10,805 nucleotides of DNA. Source: Candidatus Cloacimonadota bacterium (GTDB lineage: Bacteria; Cloacimonadota; Cloacimonadia; JGIOTU-2). The stretch is from contig DAOVPZ010000026.1 of the NCBI GenBank assembly GCA_030628975.1, forward strand, positions 1 to 10,805. The letters run 5' to 3'. Both the position numbers and the translations under genes were made by a program. The notes below the pieces were generated by a model. The model had not been told where the DNA came from, ran no database searches, and saw only the letters and a list, made by a program, of their open reading frames with translations. Positions 1 to 5,309 of the stretch are shown here, piece after piece (the stretch's first letter is position 1; each line of letters begins with the position of its first letter).

Positions 1-58
1 AAGACACGAAGCCACTAAGAACATTTTTTGATAATTAAAACTTTGTGTCTTTGTGTCC
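1..58. repeat. Inverted repeat of degenerate 8-nt CACNAAG units, cut by the window edge
   Basis: The left arm (1-22) reads as consecutive units ACACGAAG (4-11) and CCACTAAG (12-19). The right arm (41-58) carries the same unit on the opposite strand twice, as ACACAAAG. An AT-rich spacer of about 18 nt separates the arms. The same unit type builds the inverted repeat at 5220-5302, so this is a dispersed intergenic family and not a chance hairpin. It lies downstream of the leuD-like gene and has no coding potential. The left end may continue outside the window. The rest of the gene-free stretch up to 165 holds a GC-richer patch with a 5-bp stem (65-69 with about 84-88) and the palindrome at 99-117. 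Confidence 0.6.
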
Positions 59-98
59 ATTCTCCCCGCCTTCCATAGTATTACGGCGGACAGGCGTA

Positions 99-117
99 GT
101 CCCGATATAATCGGGAC
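99..117. repeat. Perfect palindrome GTCCCGAT-ATA-ATCGGGAC
   Basis: Two perfect 8-bp arms (99-106 and 110-117) surround a 3-nt loop. It lies 48 nt downstream of the leuD-like stop codon. No T-run follows on the minus strand, so it does not look like an intrinsic terminator in its own right. The same core occurs in the terminator at 8968-8999 and, in part, in the leader hairpins at 3264-3289, which suggests a REP-like dispersed palindrome. Confidence 0.6.
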
Positions 118-165
118 GAAGGATGAACCTTGGTGGCATAATAGTTACAAATCTACATTTCAAAC

Positions 166-681
166 TCAAACAAATTCTCCATAATAGAATAAATTCCCTG
201 CTTGATAAATTTCCATCTGAACTTTTGAAAAAGGTTCAATTATCAGACATTCTGAGGAAGTTGAACCATCTTGTAAATCGATTTCGATTGATTCTCTTTG
301 ATGAAGTTTGTTTAAATTGATTTTTTTGATTTTTAGAATTGGCAAGCCAGAATTTATTGCATTCCGCTTATAGATTGCACCAAATGATTCAGATAAAATA
401 GCTTGTATTCCCAATGACCTGAAGCAATCAACTGCCTGTTGCCTCGAAGAACCAGAACCAAAATTTTTACCAGTAATAACAATATCCCCTTTTTCTGCTT
501 TTTGGGCAAAACCTTTCCATTCCTCAAGATTATTAAAAGTATATTTTCCCATTTCATTAATGTCAGTAATTGCTAGATATCTATTGTGAAAAATCATATC
601 TGTATCAATATCGTTTATTAGATTGCTATTGTTATCAGTGATTAGCCAGACTTTGCCTTTTATTTTAAAATCCTTTTGCAT
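166..681 (-). CDS. leuD: Isopropylmalate/homoaconitate dehydratase family, small subunit (LeuD-like)
   Basis: This 171-residue protein is the swivel-domain subunit of a two-subunit aconitase-family hydro-lyase that isomerises a 2- or 3-hydroxy acid through an unsaturated intermediate. Visible family features are DIDTD near residues 24-28, the substrate-loop segment RYLAITD (34-40), the glycine/serine-rich NFGSGSSR (73-80, normally NFGCGSSR) and the F-x-x-I-x-x-RNAINSGLP segment (100-114). The length is usual for the archaeal-type small subunit. In characterised homologues the loop after RYL influences substrate choice. Ala-Ile here, with no Arg, argues mildly against a homoaconitase, but the substrate remains open. 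No clear Shine-Dalgarno precedes the ATG. Its partner lies two genes upstream, separated by the M23 peptidase gene, and the three genes are probably one operon. Confidence 0.88.
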   Translation of the reverse strand: MQKDFKIKGKVWLITDNNSNLINDIDTDMIFHNRYLAITDINEMGKYTFNNLEEWKGFAQKAEKGDIVITGKNFGSGSSRQQAVDCFRSLGIQAILSESFGAIYKRNAINSGLPILKIKKINLNKLHQRESIEIDLQDGSTSSECLIIEPFSKVQMEIYQAGNLFYYGEFV

Positions 682-742
682 TAGGCGAAAATTTGAGTAG
701 TAATATATTCTGTGTCAATTTTTTTGGTTTTAAAAAAGATTT

Positions 743-1987
743 TTATTTATCTGATACGATCTCCAAATTTGAAACTTTATTATTCAACAATTCATTCAAG
801 CTCATAACAATACTGTGGAAGTCATCAATAAGTTCTGCTGGAATTGGAGGTCCAGAAACATTTTTTAACTTAAGAGGATTTATTGATTGATTGTATTGAT
901 AAATAGTATAGTGGAGATGTGGTCCAGTTGACCATCCTGTAGAACCAACATACCCGATTATATCGTGTTGCTTTACTCTTGTACCAATATTGATTCCCCG
1001 AGCATATCTACTGAGATGACCATATAAGGTTTTGTAGCCATTACTATGACGAATCATAATAGTATTACCATATCCACCAATATTCCCTTTCGGTGTTGGG
1101 TGACCACCTTTCCAACCTTTGTGAATAACCACTCCATCAGCTGAAGCTGCGACAGGAGTACCCATAGGTGCAGCATAATCAACTCCATTATGCAGCCATA
1201 CCTTTTTTGTGATAGGATGTAATCTCATGCCAAAATACGAACTAATATAAGAATAAGTAAGAGGAGATTTTAAAAAGGCTTTTTGAAATGATTTTCCATC
1301 TTTATCATAATAACCATGAAATTTACCTCCATTATCATAATAATATGCTGTAAGGTCTAAATTCTTAGCTTTATAAGATGCTGCCAATATATTTCCATAT
1401 TTCAAAACTTCATTATTATTAGTAAAAATTTCATAAATTACCACACAACTATCCCCTTTGCGTGGATCAATAAAAAAATCAATATCCCATTGAAATATAT
1501 CACTATAATTCATTACAATTTCCGGATTAATTCCTTTATTCACAAATGCTTCATATAAAGATGATTCAATAGTTGCTGATGAAATTTTAATTTCTTTAGT
1601 TAATTCAATCTCTTCTTTATGAGTAATATATTCACCTAAAGTATCTCTAATTACAATATATTTACTAAAGTTATCTGGAAAATATTCAACAATTTGTACT
1701 TGATCTAAAGTATCAATTTGTATCACAAAACTATCATTGGGATGAGTATATCTGAGGTCAAAAATTTTATTAAGGGAATTTGTAATTTTATAAGCTTCTG
1801 TTACATCAATATTACTTTCCAATAGTGTAGAATAGAGAGACTTACCTTTTTTTATCTTACCACAAATTGAAGTATATGGATTAATTTCTTCAGGTCCAGG
1901 AATTAGTGCCTTTTTCCTGTATTCATTAAAAACCCAAAAAATAAATAGTAATAGAAGGATTAAAAATAAAATAAATTTGCTTCTCAT
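743..1987 (-). CDS. Membrane-anchored M23 (LytM-type) murein endopeptidase, MepM-like
   Basis: This 414-residue protein has an N-terminal hydrophobic segment (about residues 4-20) that should anchor it in the inner membrane or act as an uncleaved signal. An alpha/beta region follows (about 40-235) that resembles the OapA/Csd3-type N-terminal domains of MepM-like enzymes. The C-terminal M23 metallopeptidase domain spans about 245-375. The zinc and catalytic residues are all visible: H266 and D270 in HNGVD, H324 in YGHLS, and H357/H359 in PHLHY. The enzyme should therefore be active and cut peptidoglycan cross-bridges in the periplasm. Its ATG lies one nucleotide past the leuC-like stop. An AAGGGAAA ribosome-binding site sits inside the last leuC codons, implying translational coupling. 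Its place between two dehydratase subunits is functionally unexplained. Confidence 0.9.
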   Translation of the reverse strand: MRSKFILFLILLLLFIFWVFNEYRKKALIPGPEEINPYTSICGKIKKGKSLYSTLLESNIDVTEAYKITNSLNKIFDLRYTHPNDSFVIQIDTLDQVQIVEYFPDNFSKYIVIRDTLGEYITHKEEIELTKEIKISSATIESSLYEAFVNKGINPEIVMNYSDIFQWDIDFFIDPRKGDSCVVIYEIFTNNNEVLKYGNILAASYKAKNLDLTAYYYDNGGKFHGYYDKDGKSFQKAFLKSPLTYSYISSYFGMRLHPITKKVWLHNGVDYAAPMGTPVAASADGVVIHKGWKGGHPTPKGNIGGYGNTIMIRHSNGYKTLYGHLSRYARGINIGTRVKQHDIIGYVGSTGWSTGPHLHYTIYQYNQSINPLKLKNVSGPPIPAELIDDFHSIVMSLNELLNNKVSNLEIVSDK

Positions 1988-1988
1988 A

Positions 1989-3218
1989 TTAAAGATTTCC
2001 CTTGAGAGCTGCTTTAGCTGCTGTTATTGGACTTGCAAGATATGTTTGACCATCACCTTGTTTTCCAGCGAAATTACGATTGGATGTAGATATCTGAACC
2101 TCACCTTTACCAGTCATACCAATCTGACCGGATGCACACCCACCGCATCCTGGATTTGATATAATTGCACCTGCATCATAAAGAATTTGCATGATACCTT
2201 CTTTTAGCATTAGTCCATAAACTTCTTTTGTTGCTGGAACAATTCTTAACATAACATTTTCTACAATTTTTTTACCTTTTAGTATTTCAGCCACATAACG
2301 AATATCTTCTATTCTCCCATTAGTGCAAGAGCCAATAAACACAGAATTAACTTTCAAATCTTTTAACTGCGAAACATCCTTTACATTATCTGGTTTCGGT
2401 GGGCAGGCAATTTGCGTTTGCAAGTTGGAAACATCAATCTTAATCTCTTCACAATAGTTTGCATCTTTATCAGCAAATATGAATTTGGGATTTTCTCCTG
2501 TTCTTTCAATAAGCCAATTTCTTACATTCTGATTAGGATAAGGATATGCTACAATTCCACCCATTTCTGTCATCATACTACAAAGAGTAATATAGTCAGC
2601 AAAACTGAGGTCTTGCAAGCATTCTCCATAATATTCAATACATTTTCCCAATGCGCCTTTGCTTCCCAATTTTCTCAAAATAAAGAGAATTAAATCTTTT
2701 CCTGTGGTAGGATAAGAAAATCTTCCTTTGAGATTTATCTTGATAGTTTCTGGCACTTCAAACCAAGTTTTTCCTGTACGAAATGCATATGCAATATCTT
2801 GATCCCCCATTCCCTGACCGAAAGCCCCTACAGCTCCCAATATATTAAAATGACTGTCAGTACCTACAAGGGTTCTGCCTGGTCTTGCTAAACCTTTCTC
2901 CATTAAAATATGAGTGCCAATACCAGCATCAACATCATATACTGTGATGCCTTGTTTTTTAGCAAACTCACGACAAATTTGCTGGTTATTGGCATAAGGA
3001 ATTGTTTTTGCAGGCACAACACAATCAAATGTAAAAAGGATGTTTTTTATATCTGGCAACTGTTCATTAGGATAGTATTTTTCTAGATTTTTGACTACAT
3101 TTGGACCACCAAAATCTCGTGCAGTGCGGATGTCTATTTTCATCCAGACAATCTTACCAGCTTTAACTTCTTCATTTGAATGTAATTGGATAATTTTTTC
3201 AACTATAGTTTTGTCCAT
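1989..3218 (-). CDS. leuC: Isopropylmalate/homoaconitate dehydratase family, large subunit (LeuC-like)
   Basis: This 409-residue [4Fe-4S] subunit belongs to the aconitase superfamily. The three cluster cysteines are present: C298 in GSCTN, and C358 and C361 in NPGCGGC. GTDSH (119-123) and STSNRNF (377-383) are also present. The length matches the short LeuC/HacA/DmdA-type large subunits, not the roughly 465-residue enterobacterial LeuC. GTDSH is followed by FN where most relatives have ST or T. I chose the ATG at 3218 because it is preceded by GGTGAG with a 7-nt spacer and begins MDKTIVEKII, matching the family N-terminus. An in-frame GTG at 3248 would add ten unrelated residues from repeat sequence. 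Candidate substrates are isopropylmalate, citramalate/methylmalate, homoaconitate and dimethylmalate, and sequence alone does not decide. It is the first gene of the leuC-M23-leuD cluster. Confidence 0.9.
   Translation of the reverse strand: MDKTIVEKIIQLHSNEEVKAGKIVWMKIDIRTARDFGGPNVVKNLEKYYPNEQLPDIKNILFTFDCVVPAKTIPYANNQQICREFAKKQGITVYDVDAGIGTHILMEKGLARPGRTLVGTDSHFNILGAVGAFGQGMGDQDIAYAFRTGKTWFEVPETIKINLKGRFSYPTTGKDLILFILRKLGSKGALGKCIEYYGECLQDLSFADYITLCSMMTEMGGIVAYPYPNQNVRNWLIERTGENPKFIFADKDANYCEEIKIDVSNLQTQIACPPKPDNVKDVSQLKDLKVNSVFIGSCTNGRIEDIRYVAEILKGKKIVENVMLRIVPATKEVYGLMLKEGIMQILYDAGAIISNPGCGGCASGQIGMTGKGEVQISTSNRNFAGKQGDGQTYLASPITAAKAALKGNL
1996..2003 (-). promoter_or_regulatory. Ribosome-binding site of the M23 gene inside the leuC 3' end
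   Basis: AAGGGAAA on the minus strand, centred about 10-12 nt before the ATG at 1987, overlaps the last leuC codons. With only one nucleotide between the stop and start codons, reinitiation or coupled translation is likely. Confidence 0.55.
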
Positions 3219-3225
3219 TTTTTTT

Positions 3226-3231
3226 CTCACC
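3226..3231 (-). promoter_or_regulatory. Ribosome-binding site deciding the leuC start
   Basis: GGTGAG, seven A residues, then ATG at 3218. This favours 3218 over the upstream in-frame GTG at 3248. The GGTG comes from the complement of a CACCACAGAGGCA stretch that itself resembles a dispersed repeat. Confidence 0.5.
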
Positions 3232-3252
3232 ACAGAGGCATCCTTCACAAAA

Positions 3253-3300
3253 GTAACGCAATTGTCCCCAATTGCGACACAATCGGGACGATTGTGTTAC
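3253..3300. repeat. Two tandem hairpins with complementary loops, nested in a longer imperfect inverted repeat
   Basis: Hairpin 1 has perfect 8-bp arms CGCAATTG/CAATTGCG (3257-3264 and 3269-3276) around the loop TCCC. Hairpin 2 has perfect 8-bp arms ACACAATC/GATTGTGT (3277-3284 and 3290-3297) around the loop GGGAC. The two loops are complementary. In addition the outer sequences 3253-3268 and 3285-3300 form an alternative 16-bp inverted repeat with two mismatches. The RNA could therefore switch between two short hairpins and one long one. The element lies 35 nt upstream of the leuC ATG and immediately after the remnant leuC start. No T-run follows on the minus strand, so termination is not obvious. 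Confidence 0.65.
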
Positions 3301-3350
3301 ATTTCATCTGAATGTGATTGAATTATTTTTTCAATTATAGTTTTGCCCAT
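3297..3350 (-). pseudogene. Remnant duplicate of the leuC 5' end (17-codon open frame)
   Basis: Read on the minus strand from 3350, this encodes MGKTIIEKIIQSHSDEM and then stops at TAA, where the hairpin element begins. Over the first 48 nt it matches the start of the functional leuC (3218-3171) at 42 positions, and 12 of the first 16 residues are identical. Two of the differences are synonymous, and most of the replacements are conservative. The remnant's MGKT start looks closer to the family consensus than the MDKT of the intact gene. It is either the trace of a tandem duplication largely deleted, or the original start displaced when repeat sequence arrived. It might still be translated as a short leader, but there is only a weak GGTGG ahead of it. 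Confidence 0.7.
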
Positions 3351-3359
3351 ATTTTAGCC

Positions 3360-3386
3360 ACCGATTAACACTGATATTCACTGATA
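3360..3386. repeat. Degenerate 10-nt-period CACTGAT repeat
   Basis: ACCGATT is followed by AACACTGATA (3367-3376) and TTCACTGATA (3377-3386), two near-identical 10-nt units. It is intergenic and noncoding, directly upstream of the leuC remnant. It resembles the short degenerate tandem units of the other intergenic repeats in this window but has a different period and sequence. Confidence 0.45.
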
Positions 3387-3418
3387 AAAAATTCTTTTAA
3401 CCGCATAGAGAAAAGAAT
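3383..3418 (-). terminator. Probable intrinsic terminator of the outer-membrane protein gene
   Basis: On the minus strand, 15 nt past the stop codon at 3434, ATTCTTTT (3418-3411) and AAAAGAAT (3398-3391) form an 8-bp stem around a 12-nt loop containing CTCTATGCGG. TTTTTATC follows directly. The stem is AT-rich and so weak, but placement and T-run fit. The loop, read on the plus strand as AACCGCATAGAG, looks like a member of another short intergenic repeat family. Confidence 0.5.
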
Positions 3419-3433
3419 ATAAATGTTTAGAAC

Positions 3434-4729
3434 TTATTTTAATATTTTTATTAGTTGAAGTATATCTATACTAAAAGAAATATCTGCTTTTTTTTGTATT
3501 GCTTGCAGTTCACCACCTGGAAATTCAACATAATTATACTGAAAACTTACAACATCTTTGTAATTGAGATTGATTCCCCAACCTTTACTATCTCCAACAA
3601 TGTGTCCATTATAATCGTAATATTTTCCTCTTCTCAACGAGAATATATCAAGAAAAATAAATTCTATACCTTCACTCCAAGTAGAAGGATTATCACCATA
3701 TTTGGCATTATCATAGCTTGCATAGATTGAAAACATATTGTTGAAAAAACATAAAAACCTAAAATCTTTAGGTAAAAGATTATAAAGGTTTATTAATGAC
3801 AATTTTCCCGCAATAGCAGTATTGTTACCATATGGTAGTGGTTGTTTATGTTCAGAATTTTCATATAAAATTTTAGCTTTAGAAATATTTATAAAGTTTA
3901 TTCCACCAACGACTTCAAAATTTAAAATGTCATTAAAGGAAAATTCATTTTGTTGTTCTTCTAATAAGTTATCAAATTTAAAGATCTCATAACAAATTTT
4001 TGATAGATTTATTTTTATTAAACTACCAAAATTATGAGCACAACTCTTTCCTTTTCCCTCTGCATCCATTAATTCTGGTATAAGAGGACATAAACCACTA
4101 ACTATATAATCAAGACTATAACCAAAAGAAAGTTCAGCATATTGTTTCATATTTCTAAGTTGGGGAATATTTTTCAAGATTCTACTTGTTAATTCTATAC
4201 AATTTATTCCAACAGCATATTTACTATTTGTCTCATAAGAATTAAATTTTATAAAAGGATTACCCTCAGCATCATATGCTTCTTGTTCACCATAATCCAA
4301 AGTGGTTCCAAATCTCCCTGAATTATTTACAAATGGGAGTAGAATTCCAACACCATTCCAACCAAATGTTAAATACGATGAATCATGATATATTCCTTTT
4401 ATAAAGCCTTCTAACCATGAGTCATGGGTATTACCATAAGCAAAGCCATTATAATATCCAAGTTTTGCAGGATTGCTCCAAACCCCAAGAGGATTTCTAT
4501 CCCAGATATTTGCAGTTCCTGACTCAAGACCAAATGCAATATTAGTTGCTGAAGGATTAAACATAGTAAAAATACAAGTGAATTCAGATAAAGCATAAGA
4601 AGGGGTGCTAATAAAAATCAATAAAAGTAAAACAATAATAGTTTTTGCCAATTTAGCTTTATTATGGAAAATACTCTTTACTTGCCAATATAGTACAATC
4701 AGGATTATAATGATGACTATTATATTCAT
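3434..4729 (-). CDS. PorV/FadL-like outer-membrane beta-barrel protein
   Basis: This 431-residue protein is probably exported to the outer membrane. It starts with a hydrophobic stretch (residues 1-15). A second, signal-peptide-like segment (about 28-46) ends in PSYA, a plausible signal peptidase I site. After this come the pattern G-T-A-N-I-W-D-R with SNPAKL (85-90), typical of the N-terminus of PorV/PorQ/UPF0164-type barrels, and many alternating aromatic/polar strands. The region GWGINLNYKDVVSFQYNY (383-400) resembles the C-terminal strand pair of that group. The ATG at 4729 is preceded by the purine-rich AAGAAGA. An in-frame TTG at residue 27 would give a conventional signal peptide but lacks a good ribosome-binding site. 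Its ligand or role is unknown. A link to type IX-type secretion is possible because PorV belongs to this fold and a sorting-domain protein lies nearby, but this is inference. Its own terminator probably lies at 3383-3418. Confidence 0.6.
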   Translation of the reverse strand: MNIIVIIIILIVLYWQVKSIFHNKAKLAKTIIVLLLLIFISTPSYALSEFTCIFTMFNPSATNIAFGLESGTANIWDRNPLGVWSNPAKLGYYNGFAYGNTHDSWLEGFIKGIYHDSSYLTFGWNGVGILLPFVNNSGRFGTTLDYGEQEAYDAEGNPFIKFNSYETNSKYAVGINCIELTSRILKNIPQLRNMKQYAELSFGYSLDYIVSGLCPLIPELMDAEGKGKSCAHNFGSLIKINLSKICYEIFKFDNLLEEQQNEFSFNDILNFEVVGGINFINISKAKILYENSEHKQPLPYGNNTAIAGKLSLINLYNLLPKDFRFLCFFNNMFSIYASYDNAKYGDNPSTWSEGIEFIFLDIFSLRRGKYYDYNGHIVGDSKGWGINLNYKDVVSFQYNYVEFPGGELQAIQKKADISFSIDILQLIKILK

Positions 4730-4800
4730 TTTTGTCTTCTTTCTTGAATAAAAGTTATTTCATCAAGATCAATTTTTATTATATGAAGTTATAATTGATT

Positions 4801-5208
4801 TTATTCATTAAAGATATTCTTATACTCACTTTCTATAAAATTAATAATTTCATTTGACTTAGTTCCCGGAGTAAAAATAGCTTTCACTCCAATATCTTTC
4901 AGATAAGGAATATCATTTTCAGGAATCACTCCACCAGCAAATACTATAATATCCTTAGCACCTTGTTTTTTTAATAAATTCATAACTTTAGAAAACAGAA
5001 CTTTATGAGCGCCGGATAAAATACTCATCCCTAAAAAGTCAACATCTTCCTGTATTGCAGCATTCACTATCTGTTCAGGTGTTTGTCTTATTCCAGTATA
5101 AATGACTTCATATCCAGCATCTCGGAGAGCACGAGCAACAAACTTTGCTCCCCTATCGTGCCCATCTAAACCAGGTTTTGCTATTAAAATTCTTATTTTC
5201 TTTTCCAT
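4801..5208 (-). CDS. mcmA2: Methylmalonyl-CoA mutase, cobalamin-binding small subunit
   Basis: This 135-residue stand-alone B12-binding domain has a flavodoxin-like fold. The base-off/His-on cobalamin signature DGHDRG occupies residues 15-20, with H17 the expected lower axial ligand. SIL (62-64) and the nucleotide-loop AGG (91-93) complete the three canonical motifs. It supplies the coenzyme for the catalytic subunit encoded 101 nt upstream, and both make the cytoplasmic enzyme that interconverts (R)-methylmalonyl-CoA and succinyl-CoA. I took the ATG at 5208. An in-frame GTG at 5232 would add eight residues encoded by the CACNAAG repeat and is unlikely. Upstream is only a weak AGAAAG. No meaB-type GTPase or epimerase gene follows; the next gene is an unrelated outer-membrane protein. 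Confidence 0.93.
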   Translation of the reverse strand: MEKKIRILIAKPGLDGHDRGAKFVARALRDAGYEVIYTGIRQTPEQIVNAAIQEDVDFLGMSILSGAHKVLFSKVMNLLKKQGAKDIIVFAGGVIPENDIPYLKDIGVKAIFTPGTKSNEIINFIESEYKNIFNE

Positions 5209-5219
5209 ATTAGCTTTCT

Positions 5220-5302
5220 GCCACAAAGGCACAAAGACACTAAGACAACTAGAAATTTAAATTTAATTAGATTCATCCTTTGTGCCTTAGGGTCTTAGTG
5301 GC
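5220..5302. repeat. Inverted repeat of CACNAAG units between the two mutase subunits
   Basis: The left arm holds three tandem units, GCCACAAAG (5220-5228), GCACAAAG (5229-5236) and ACACTAAG (5237-5244). The right arm, read on the minus strand from 5302, holds GCCACTAAG, ACCCTAAG and GCACAAAG. The arms pair at 20 of 25 positions around an AT-rich centre (5245-5277). It fills most of the 101-nt spacer between the large and small subunit genes. It could form a sizeable mRNA hairpin in the middle of the operon, as REP elements do, but the effect is inferred. Confidence 0.7.
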
Positions 5303-5309
5303 AAAATAT

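Noticed and set aside
123..320. Plus-strand open frame across the leuD 3' end
   Set aside because: It overlaps a clear minus-strand gene, has no ribosome-binding site, and its product shows no recognisable feature. The same applies to the plus-strand frames at 693-890, 1977-2159, 2412-2693, 3091-3321, 3455-3730, 6487-6669 and 9407-9598.
3219..3248. Upstream GTG start for leuC adding ten residues
   Set aside because: The added residues come from repeat-like sequence and do not match the family N-terminus. The ATG at 3218 has its own GGTGAG and matches the remnant copy's start.
4768..4799. 7-bp inverted repeat after the B12 subunit gene as a terminator
   Set aside because: The loop is 18 nt, the stem is AT-rich, and no T-run follows on the minus strand.
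5209..5232. Upstream GTG start for the B12-binding subunit
   Set aside because: The extra eight codons lie in the CACNAAG repeat, and the family begins at the M-x-K-K-I-R-I-L-I-A strand.
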